From contig CM055899.1 in assembly GCA_029582155.1 (NCBI GenBank), forward strand, positions 71,601,719 through 71,665,718: a stretch of DNA of 64,000 nt. Direction: 5' to 3'. The DNA is from Panopea generosa. Lineage: Eukaryota; Mollusca; Bivalvia; Adapedonta; Hiatellidae. Both the position numbers and the translations under genes were made by a program. Shown here piece after piece: positions 13,114-21,670 of this stretch. The number at the start of each line of letters is the position of its first letter. Positions within the stretch are counted from its first letter, which is position 1. The notes under the pieces are model-generated. The model made no database searches and had not been told where the DNA came from. It worked only from the letters and a program-made list of their open reading frames with translations.

Positions 13114-13887
13114 CATACATGTCAAACGATGAAACGGTCATTGAAATGTGCATCAGTTTATTTATAAGCGACTGTTTCCACTGTTTGCTGAAATTTAACT
13201 GTCACATGACGTCACCAATAAACACTAGATTTGTGTTGTTTTTTTATTATGTAGATCTAGTTTGCATATACATTTAAATTTTATTTTTATTTCATCTAAA
13301 AAAATAAAACAAATATGTAGATATAGTTTTGATTGCTGTACATCTTTCCTTTTTTTATTTCTGGAAATGAAATAAACCAAAAAAGTAAATTTTATACATG
13401 TTAAACTTTTTACTTCCTCTTATTTTCTGTTTCTATATTTCATATAATAAGTCTTAACGTTGGAAATATGTGTTAAAGTAGCAAGGTGTCAAATTATCAA
13501 CATGTTCCTAATAACTTCATGTGGACAGTGTAATCTGACTTTCATTACCTGAGCATGACAGACACTGAGAAAAGGAGTACACAGTATTGGTTAGCATGGT
13601 TGGTATGATAATAACTACATGAGGCAAAGGGTTAAGTGAATTATTAAATGGTTCCAATGGAAATGTTTTTAGTGTTTGTACCATAAGTTTATTTAAGACA
13701 GACATTGTGTAGGTTGATATTCTCCTTCCAGTTAAACTATATATACTATATATCTTGACCATTATTTTGAAAAAAATAAGATAAAAAAATATTTTACCTA
13801 CCTACCCATACTAAAACTACCTGGGTCACGGGAGAGGAAACAAAAAATATTTTAAGTCTGGCCTTGTAACATTCAAATATGACTAAT

Positions 13888-14246
13888 CATCAAGGACTTG
13901 CATAGAATACGATAGAGAACTCGTATTGGATAAGAAACTTGTATCTCAACATTAAATGTTGACGAAATAGCACACAAAGGATTAATTATTTGGTTAGTTA
14001 TTGAACCTTAAAGGAAAATGTATTATAATTAACTCATTATTTTAGCTGCGGTATAGATATTTTGTAATCAAAAGTGTTTCAGCAATTTTAAACACAAATT
14101 TCTGGGAATGGTATTGTTTTGATGAGAATACCTCACTGCAATGCAAGAATTTTGAATTTTTGAAATTGAATTTTGAATGGAAGTTAAGATAATTGAAAAC
14201 GAGATATTGTGAGATTTTGTGTAAATACACAAACGTTCACAAAATC
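13888..14246 (+). repeat. Dispersed repeat, copy 1 of 3
   Basis: This segment matches the reverse complement of 26637-27052. Shared words in order are AAGGACTTG-ATAGAA, GGATA-GAAACTTG, AAATGTTGA, TTTCTGGGAATGGTATTGTTT, GAATGGAAGTTAA-ATAATTG and GTTCACAAAATCTCAA. A shorter same-strand piece lies at 15925-15990. No terminal repeats were identified. It is in ERK intron 1. Confidence 0.7.
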
Positions 14247-15338
14247 TCAATCAGTTGCCTTTCCTTCTCTATATAATTTTTTGCTAGTCATCCATTAAAA
14301 AAACTTTGAATTTCTTTGTATTCATTTTATTTCAGCAATATTCTTAATAGAAACACATACTTAAAAATGCACCATTCATGAGTGTCAAACTAAAAAATAA
14401 TCAACACATGAGGGGAAACCCCTCCCATACCCACCCCTCTCACTTTTTAACCAACATGCCTTCAAAAATTCCTAGGTGGAACCCTGAAAGGTAAATTTGC
14501 ATTAACAATTTCACTGCTGCACTTTTTCTGGTCTTTAAAATTAAATATATGAGCTTATATTCAGACCAAAAATCAGCAAAAGGTTATACCAGACAGAAAT
14601 TAACTGGTGCAGTATTTTTGTGCTGATGTTCAATTCAATGCAATCAACTGAATAAAAACATTTAATATGACTGATTTCCTACATGGAATCCGAGTAGTCT
14701 GATAAAAATTAGAGACATTTATTATTATTGCTCTAGTTCATGTAAGCAATTGTAAGTTTTTAGTCAATAAATTATTTTCTTTAAAGTTAAGATTTGTTCT
14801 ATTTGGTTATGAATAAATTCTATTTGTCTGATTTGCTTAATTATCAATTATGTAAATATTTCATCATATTCATACACTTTGTTATTTTATTAAGTGAGAA
14901 AAATGCCAGTATAATATATCAGCAACTAGAGTGTCATTTGAGTAACTTCATTTTACATACTACTTGCCCAAAAATCAAGTGGCTAAAATAATTGACTGCA
15001 TAGAGTGTTATAGTTGCTTGTGCTATATTTCTTACCCCACCCACACATATTCGTGGTGTATTTTTTTACATTTTTTTTTTAACTTTTCATTGAATGTTTT
15101 AAGTTTTTGAATGAAGTTCTTAAAGACATCAATCACTAAACACAATACCAAGTAATAAGAATATGTTTTATAACATATTCAAATACTTCAAAATCTCAAA
15201 AATAATCCAATTTTACGCAATTGTAAATCACATGCTTTGAAAAAGCATGAAAATAATGCAAACATGCAGACTGCCAATTCACGACCAATTTGCATATATT
15301 TTGCAAAGGAAAAAGCAAAAAATATTATTGTCACTTAC

Positions 15339-15454
15339 ACAACCATTCCATAAGCTCCTTCTCCAACATATGTTAGATTTGTATATCGCGGTCCTATTTC
15401 AAATAGATGGCCTTTTACAATTTCTTGATTGGGATTTTTCACCTCAGCTGCCAT
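15339..15454 (-). CDS. MAPK1: ERK-type MAP kinase, coding exon 1 with start codon
   Basis: The minus-strand ATG is at 15454-15452 in good context (CCAAGATGGC). The exon has 38 full codons plus two bases and ends at a GTGTAAGTG donor. It encodes [20 protein letters not shown], then [10 protein letters not shown] and [24 protein letters not shown] is the ERK1/2 signature, and GEGAYG (residues 31-36) is the glycine-rich ATP loop. Joining to exon 2 gives GMVVSAFDK, matching GMVCSAYD of vertebrate ERK2. The N-terminal tail before the kinase domain is about the usual ERK length. A 79-codon frame on the plus strand over this exon is only its shadow. The later exons (HRD, DFG, TEY) are not in the window, so the gene is 5' partial here. 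Confidence 0.94.
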
Positions 15455-15560
15455 CTTGGTTGTTGATAGTTAGCTTGATCACGTGATCTCAAAGACGTCA
15501 CTGGCAGTTCTGTTTCTAAATTTAGAATTAAAAAAGGACTGCACAATCTATTTTAAGTAA
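15455..15560 (-). promoter_or_regulatory. Likely ERK proximal promoter / 5' UTR with E-box palindrome and CRE-like site
   Basis: Directly upstream of the ERK start codon is the perfect 12-bp palindrome GATCACGTGATC (15477-15488), whose centre CACGTG is the binding core of bHLH-zip factors of the USF/MITF/MYC type. Six bases further upstream is GACGTCAC (15494-15501), which on the coding strand gives GTGACGTC, a CRE/ATF-like site. No TATA box is evident close by. The transcription start is not determinable from sequence, so the sites may lie in the promoter or the 5' UTR. Confidence 0.5.
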
Positions 15561-15924
15561 CAATTAAAATCCGGGAAAAGCTGTTTTGCAAGCAACAATT
15601 ATTGACTGGTGCACTTACAGAATTGCTAAAATAATAATGAGAAAGTTATGGCAACAGACAAACGATAGAATAGATTGGTGTGACATTTGACATCGTTTCA
15701 ACAGCCTATCAGAGCAAAAACTGGTTATGTATACTGAAAGGTAACTATTGGACGTGTATGTGTGTTCTGTTTTGCAATATACTTAATAAACATCATAGGC
15801 GTGGAACGGGTGCGGCATGATGCGGCAAAGATAGCCGCACGAGTAAGTAAAATATTTTAAAACGTTTTTTACATTTTATCACGATCTTCAATAATTTCCA
15901 AACTTTTTTTACATTTATCTTGTA

Positions 15925-15990
15925 TGCCTTAGGATTTATATAGAAGGATAGGAAACTTGCACCTCTCTACCTAATGTCAACAAGGCCGTG
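15925..15990 (+). repeat. Dispersed repeat, copy 2 fragment
   Basis: ATAGAAGGATAGGAAACTTG followed by CACCTC, then AATGTCAACAAGGC and a GTGAGC word, match the corresponding part of the copies at 13888-14246 and 26637-27052. It is directly followed by a poly-T run. Confidence 0.55.
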
Positions 15991-15997
15991 AGCCTTT

Positions 15998-16125
15998 TTT
16001 TTTTTTTTTTTTAAAAGTGCCAATTGAACGAATAATGTAATTTTTACCGTGCGAAGGGTGTGTGTGTGTGTGTGTGGGGTGGGGGGGGGGGGGGTGTGTG
16101 TGTGTGTGGGGGGGGGGGTGTGTGG
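15998..16125 (+). repeat. Poly-T tract and G/GT-rich low-complexity tract
   Basis: A T run of about 18 bases near 15997-16013 is followed by alternating (GT)n and long G runs (16057-16124), including G runs of about 15 and 10. Such a strand can form G-quadruplexes. The complementary P/H/T-rich frame is a composition artefact. Confidence 0.85.
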
Positions 16126-16310
16126 CAACCTCAGGAGAGAGTGTATGAAAAAGACGATTCCACTTTATATGGGATAAAATTGGGACATATTGCACGTCTC
16201 AAAGGAGCCTTTTAAAGATTTTTTTTTATTTTGCGTCTCCCGAGTCGAGTTATGGACAGCAGATCGGATATCCAAAAAGTAAAAAATCTGTCCATTCACG
16301 CTTTATTTAA

Positions 16311-17480
16311 TCAGGCTACCATGCCCGGAAACTTATTGTAGACGTTTGTCGCGAAGCGAGCAGCGCTTCTTTGGATGCTCTCTATCTTCGTGATGTTTTT
16401 CTGTCTGTCAGGGTTTATTTCATTTAACGTCGGTATGAAAAAAGAATTTGTTACAGCCTTGCATTCCTGCAGAGAAATCTGCCGTGCTTTGCTTGTTAAT
16501 TTATTGACCCGGGAAGTCCATGATAGATCTGCAGCAAATTCAAGTGACTTGACTGACAGCTTTACGTGGTTGATTGTGGACATTGTAGGCTGTGTGCTAA
16601 CATGTATCATGTGACACTTGCTGATGTTGAAAGACGACTTCCATTTCTGCCCCATACAGCCAGCCTGTCAAGACCTTCATGTAGTTGTACTGTATCGGCT
16701 GATGTACGTTCTCATCTGATTGTATATCATGCAATCATCAGCGAAAAGTCGAACGCTGGACTTGACTGTGGCATGAAAATCATTTATGTATAGCAGCAAT
16801 AGAAGATGTTCGAAGACAGCCCTGTGGGACACCAGAATATACAGATGCTTTACTGGAAATTGCACCATATACTACAATGCCCGGATCCAGTCATTGGTGT
16901 ATTCCCTGATACCGCAACGGGCAATCTTGTATAGGAGCCTTCCCGGGTGAACGGCACCAAACGCCTTACTGAAGTCCATGATGGCTATATCCACTAGGCC
17001 TTTCTGCATTGGCTTTGCAAGGTCATGCATAAAACCTACTTGCTAGATTTCACAAGACTTCCGGGCACATAAGCCATGCTAATTGTTAACTTGTATATCA
17101 AAATTGTCTAGATGATCAATGACATCTGTTCAAGCACTTTAAAAGCAATGCAAGCGAGGGACACAGGTCTGTTATTACTTGCCAGGAATTTTCCCCTTTT
17201 TTAAAGATTGTAGCTAAACAAGACAGACTCTAGTCTGATGGGATAGTTCCTGTGGACAAGGACTTTGTAAATTAAATGATACGAAAATCAATAACGTCAA
17301 CGTATTATACACTTTTAACGTTAACGTCGTGTTACGCTGAGAGGTACCATTACCGTGCGTGACGTCAGTGCATGCAAGGGAGATAGGTCTGTAATTGAAG
17401 GTTAAATTGTTCTCACCTTTCTTGAACAAGAGTCACACATTCGCTACTTGTCTCTGGTACACATCCTGTATCTAGAGACC
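16311..17480 (-). pseudogene. Broken non-LTR retrotransposon reverse transcriptase (Jockey-like), partly duplicated
   Basis: Minus-strand pieces follow the order of a LINE reverse transcriptase. Two copies of an FKKGEN..NxRPxSLAC entry motif occur, one at about 17360-17429 (FKKGENNLTFNYRPISLACT) and one at about 17150-17215. Then come motif A (MDFSKAFGAVHPGRLLYKIA, about 16880-16985), motif B (SGVPQG, about 16825), YINDF and motif C LFADD (about 16735-16790), and the thumb (WKSSFNISKCHMIHV to IQRSAARFATN, 16311-16655). Motif A has FG where FD is usual. Stops and frame changes between the pieces, for example after SGVPQG and after the FADD segment, show that it is dead. No endonuclease domain is seen upstream. 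The duplicated N-terminal motif suggests two nested copies or an internal duplication. Confidence 0.82.
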
Positions 17481-17755
17481 TCTGGACAATGACAGTTATG
17501 ATTGATGAACTTTTCTCGGAGTTTCCGCAATACAAGTGGTATTATTTCGTTCCTAACATCCAGTCAGTTGCTTTTTCTTATTTATATAAGTCCTTGGTAT
17601 GCCGCACCAATATTTTCGCAATTATTTTGTTTTTTAATAATCTTCGAGAATATTTAGCCGCACCTATATCGAATTCGTGATTACGTCCTTAAAGCACGCC
17701 TGCCAAATGCACTAAATGTACAGACGCCTGTACCATACGTGCAACTTCCGGTTCA
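17481..17755. other. No supported feature
   Basis: This lies between the LINE fragment and the fold-back element. It may include more LINE 5' sequence in a shifted frame on the minus strand. Nothing firm. Confidence 0.4.
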
Positions 17756-18212
17756 GAGTTAGATGACGTAAAAACAACACGTGGAAGGTAAGAAATATGT
17801 GATTTTTCATTATCAAAATAGTTTTTAAAAAATCTTAATCCGTAGTTCGACCCGTTCTTTAAGCTTAAACTTGTAGACGATGTCTCATAAACAACGAGAG
17901 AACGGTCTCTTTGAAAATTGTTTTCTTCAGTTCAGACGTTAGACGATTTTGATATTTAGAGCTCTACCTCACCTTCTAAATCGGCCTCTATCGTTATTTT
18001 AATCACGAATTCAACCCTTATACTTACATGTTTGTTTACATATAACCTATAAACGTTTAATAAGTCTAAAGTCTCCGACGATAAAATACATGGTAAAACG
18101 AAATATGCCAAAATGTGATTGGTACAGAGAGCGGGAAAATGGTATAGAACACGTTCTATGAAAATAAGAACAAAATACTTATGTCGAGTTGTGTACAACT
18201 GCACTTTCGAAA
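17756..18212 (+). repeat. Left inverted arm of the fold-back element
   Basis: Matches the reverse complement of 20297-20730 along almost its full length. A 107-codon minus-strand frame over the arm (17956-18279) is not preserved in the other arm, so it is not treated as a gene. Confidence 0.75.
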
Positions 18213-18734
18213 CGTATCGAGCATTGTTTCCATCCCACTGAAAAGTTGGAAAAAATACAACATACTCGTAAAAAAACAAATCAATAACCTAACAGAAAAT
18301 GTTTTGTCGGTTTGAAAATAATATGGATGGACTTTTTAGCTTAAATGAAATTGGCCTACATAACTTAAAATGTCATACGTAGGCTACCCAATAATGAAAA
18401 CTGTCCGATGCGGAACTCAGCTGGCCTATTTCATTGGGCCCATATCAGCATCATGTGTTTAGGCCTACCTTAAACAGTCAAGTGTTGATTATTAGCGCCT
18501 CTTCGAAAGTAGAGCTTAATGAAAAGTTAACCCAGGATATTTTACCAGCGGTGTTAGGGATGGCAAGGAATGCCACGGGGGTTCGGTCCCTTGTCGTCCC
18601 ACATACCCGAATATATATATAGCAGTGTTAACATAAAACCCAGACTCTCATAAACATCTATACAACTACAATATACACACTAGCGTGTGCACTCGATCGG
18701 GGAACAGTTTGTAGTTGCTTGGTTATTAGTCCCC

Positions 18735-19200
18735 TTTTAGCTCGTCGTTTTGTAAAAAATGAAGAGCTGTTGTCACGACCCTGTCGTCGTCGTCGTCCAC
18801 TGGGTAAAGTTTTATGTTTAGCTCAGCTTTTTCTTTCTTTCTGAACAAACTACTTAAGTTATAGTGACTAAACTTCATAAACACATTCGTATTATATAAA
18901 CAATGTATATAGCAAAGTAACCTAAATTCGATACTATAAGACCTTCGGTAAAAGTTTTGTGTTTAGCTCGGGTTTTAATCTTTTTTAATCAATTTTTTTT
19001 TAAGTAACAGGTACTGACTCTGTAAACTGATCACAATCCCTTTAAAAAAGTTTACACCACTGACCTTGACCTTCATAACAGACATAGTTAATACTTGAAT
19101 TGTCAGGTTAAAGTATTTTGTTTAGCTCAGGCCTTTTGTCTATTTCTCAACAAACTACTTATGTTATAGTAACTAAACTTCATAAACACATTTATGTAAC
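18735..19200 (+). repeat. Molluscan dispersed repeat with an internal direct repeat
   Basis: It begins TTTTAGCTCGTCG and has a GTCGTCGTCGTCG tract, a form I associate with abundant dispersed repeats in bivalve genomes. An internal unit occurs twice, at about 18802-18900 and 19110-19200. Both copies carry TTTAGCTCAG, CAAACTACTTA-GTTATAGT and ACTAAACTTCATAAACACAT. Confidence 0.6.
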
Positions 19201-19204
19201 AGTA

Positions 19205-19695
19205 AGTGTTCATTTAGTAAATATGTAACAATTAAGAAACCCAAAGGGAGCAACCGCAGGGAGCGAATGGGTTTTCTTAATTGCTATTGTTTTTACTTTT
19301 TACTTAATGAACACTAACTGGCTTAGTGTTAAACGTTTGGACTAGCAGTTTATGTAACTGTGGGCGGAGCTACGATGAAAGCTGATATGATTGATGTTTG
19401 AAAGCCATCCGTTGCTTAGGCCATTTCTAAGTATAGCTCGCTGGGCTTTATAGTTTGTACATGACTCGTTCAGAATTCAATCAAGGGCGGATTCTGTGCA
19501 ATGTTATTCACAAAGGCGCAGTGATGACCAACTTCTTAAGAATTAAAAACGGACTTAATAACTATTTTTATAGGCTGTTTTAATAAACAAGAGCGACACA
19601 ATTTTGAAGCGATTCCATCGGATGTCAAATGAGGTTAAACATCCTGTGGTCGTTCCCTTTGGGTTTCTTAATTGTTAAAATTTTACTTAATGAAC
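19205..19695. mobile_element. Nested hairpin and inverted-repeat unit inside the fold-back element
   Basis: One arm at 19205-19255 (AGTGTTCATTTAGTAAA, then ACAATTAAGAAACCCAAAGG) is followed 15-20 bp later by its inverse (19262-19315). A second inverse copy lies at 19648-19695 (CCTTTGGGTTTCTTAATTGT, then TTTTACTTAATGAAC). The outer pair forms near-perfect TIRs of about 47 bp around a 490-bp unit. The adjacent pair forms a tight hairpin of about 110 bp. This looks like a MITE that has duplicated one terminus. Confidence 0.65.
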
Positions 19696-20296
19696 TATTA
19701 CACAGTGATTTTACTATCCCACCGTGTCGGGCGTTTTAAGAGTGAACAAATGCATTTATCTACAATACTTCATTCAATCTTCAATTATTTTGATTTACAC
19801 TATATAACGTCTTTAAAAGTTTTAACCATGCGCATTTAAAGAAGCCCAATGTGAGGTATGCAGACCGCCATATGTAGGATATGCGTTGTCGATCCGCCTG
19901 TTTACCTTACTGTTTACCTTATGGTTATGTACATGCATATTTTAAAGAAACTTACATATAAATATGATACAACTTTGTTTTACGACCAATATTCTCCAAC
20001 TTCTACATATGACCCACCTCTGAATATGTAGAGTAGTCAGTTACTTGTAGTGATGCGATACACGTGTCTACTGTCTAGAAGTCTACTAGCCATCTGCTAA
20101 ATCGCCTAGCTGACCTAAAGAACGATGACTAATACATGCACAATTCCCTAGTCGGCAAAATGACCATTTCAAAGCAAAAAGGTAAATAAAAACTTCAACT
20201 TGACTGAATTTTCGGCCTTTTCATTGGGGGTTAATAGACCTGATTCGGGAGATATCAGGCTCTGGGATAGAATAATACACAATACAAAGAGGAAGT

Positions 20297-20730
20297 GTCG
20301 ACAGTTTCATTGCACACAACTCGACATAATTATTTCGTTCTTATTTTCATAGAACGTGTTCTGTACCATTTACTCACTCTCTGTACCGATCACATTTTGA
20401 CGTATTTCGATTTGCCATGTTTTTTTATGGTCGGAGAATTTAGACGTATTAAACGTTTATAAGTTACATGTAAACATACAAGTAAATATAAGGATTGAAT
20501 TCGGGATTAAAACAGCGATAGAGGCCTATTTGGAAGGCGAGGTAGAGCTCCAAATGTCAAAATCGCCTCATGTCTGTACAGAAGAAAACGATTGTCGAAG
20601 AAACCGTACTCCAAATGTTTATAAATATCATCTACACGTTTAAGCTCCAAAAAATGGGTCGAACTATGGATTTAGATTTTTTAAAAACAACTTTCTTACC
20701 TTCTACGTGTTGTTTTACATCATCTAACTC
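20297..20730 (-). repeat. Right inverted arm of the fold-back element
   Basis: Reverse complement partner of 17756-18212. The outer end is at CATCATCTAACTC (20718-20730). Confidence 0.75.
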
Positions 20731-20801
20731 ATCTAAACGGACAAGGATGTTTAAATTTGCTGCCAGAGATATAATCAAGCCAGGGACCTCGGTTATAGGG
20801 A

Positions 20802-20822
20802 CCCCCCCCCCCCCCCCCCCCC
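20802..20822 (+). repeat. 21-base poly-C run
   Basis: An uninterrupted C run. Its length may be unreliable in assembly. It interrupts the plus-strand frame 20570-21028, which I do not treat as a gene. Confidence 0.95.
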
Positions 20823-20937
20823 GGAGTTACCAGATACTGACAGCGAATATCAAGAATATGTTGCACATGGCGGTATTGCTTGGAGAAAGGGAGGAAAATG
20901 GAGTTTATCTAGCGTTTCAACACAGTAGAGAGTTGTA

Positions 20938-21330
20938 TTGCATACAGTGTATAGATAGGGGAAGACAACACATTACAGGGTTATATATTGTATACAGTTT
21001 ATCGTCGGGGGAAGACAACACATTGTAGGGTTATATATTGTATACAGTTTATCGTCGGGGGAAGACAACACATTGTAGGGTTATATATTGTATACAGTTT
21101 ATCGTCGGGGGAAGACAACACATTGTAGGGTTATATATTGTATACAGGTTATCGGTGGGGGAAGACAACACATTGTAGGGTGATATATTGTATACAGGTT
21201 ATCGGTGGGGGAAGACAACATATTGTAGGGTTATATATTGTATACAGGTTATCGGTGGGGGAAGACAACACATTGTAGGGTTATATATTGTATACAGGTT
21301 ATCGGTAGGGGAAGACAACACATTACTTTG
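20938..21330 (+). repeat. 50-bp minisatellite, about 7.7 units
   Basis: Units beginning GGGTTATATATTGTATACAG start at 20978 and recur every 50 bp to 21278, ending before CATTACTTTGC at about 21330. They share the core GGGGAAGACAACACATT. Early units read TTTATCGTCGG and later ones GTTATCGGTGG, so there are two subtypes in order. The array runs straight into the plus-oriented satellite. Confidence 0.93.
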
Positions 21331-21557
21331 CTATAATATGCCAGGTTCAAGGCAGACATTACCACTATATTATTTTACTATTATCTGCAATGCTCAAGGC
21401 AGACACTATCAATAAATCGCCTTACTGTTATCTGCCAGGTACATGGCAAACATTATCACTGTATTACTTTACTATCACCTACCAGGTGCAAGGCAGACGC
21501 TATCATTATATTTTTTTAACTATTACCTGTCATGTTCAAAGCAGACATTATCATTCC
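21331..21557 (+). repeat. 47-bp satellite, short plus-oriented block (about 5 diverged units)
   Basis: Five units of the family seen from 35.25 kb occur here, recognisable by CCAGGTTCAAGGCAGACATTA and later variants TGCAATGCTCAAGGCAGAC and TGCCAGGTACATGGCAAAC. The block ends in a C/T-rich stretch. Its orientation is opposite to the large block that begins about 110 bp further right. Confidence 0.9.
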
Positions 21558-21584
21558 CCCCCCTCCTCCCCTTCCCCACGGGCA

Positions 21585-21670
21585 ATAAACCCTAACAACC
21601 GATATTCTTATGTTTCAAATTTGACAACTTTATACTTTCACTTTCTTTTGCGTTTGAGTATAGTATTATT
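21585..21670 (-). mobile_element. Fragment of the Tc1/mariner-like element, wedged between satellite blocks
   Basis: The words ACCGATATTCTTATGTTTCA, ATTTGACAACTTTATACTTT and GTTTGAGTATAGTATTATT match the reverse complement of about 34070-34165, the 5' end region of the element at 34 kb. The inverted satellite block starts immediately after TATTATT. Confidence 0.7.

Larger units (their letters stand above)
8355..15338 (-). other. Intron 1 of the ERK gene (6984 bp)
   Basis: Flanked by the GTAAGTGA donor of exon 1 (15331-15338) and the TTTCAG acceptor of exon 2 (from 8355). It is phase 2, so one valine codon is split. The intron holds a 38-bp minisatellite (9243-9356), a diverged direct duplication (9985-10690), a DNA transposon (11762-13113) and part of a dispersed repeat (13888-14246). 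Between these it is AT-rich with no supported gene. A frame at 9583-9771 lies in a less AT-rich patch but resembles nothing I know. Confidence 0.88.
17756..20730. mobile_element. Fold-back element about 3 kb long with inverted arms of about 450 bp
   Basis: The left arm 17756-18212 and right arm 20297-20730 are inverted copies with scattered substitutions and small indels. The outer ends read GAGTTAGATGACGTAAAA on the left and GAGTTAGATGATGTAAAAC on the complement of the right. Inner landmarks shared by both arms include AGAACACGTTCTATGAAAAT, CAAAATGTGAT and ATGTCGAGTTGTGT. The roughly 2.1-kb interior holds a dispersed repeat (about 18735-19200) and a second nested set of inverted repeats (19205-19695). 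No transposase frame is seen, and frames across the arms are not conserved between them. It could be a long-TIR non-autonomous transposon or two inverted copies of one repeat. No target duplication was identified. Confidence 0.7.

Noticed and set aside
15247-15486. 79-codon plus-strand open frame
   Set aside because: It is the antisense shadow of ERK exon 1, which is supported by protein likeness and a splice site on the minus strand.
15977-16195. 72-codon minus-strand frame rich in H, P and T
   Set aside because: It is made entirely by the GT/G low-complexity tract and the poly-T run.
17956-18279. 107-codon minus-strand frame in the left fold-back arm
   Set aside because: The frame is not preserved in the homologous right arm and extends past the arm; no family likeness.
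20570-21028. 152-codon plus-strand frame
   Set aside because: It runs through the fold-back arm, a C21 run (giving polyproline) and the 50-bp minisatellite, so it is a chance frame.
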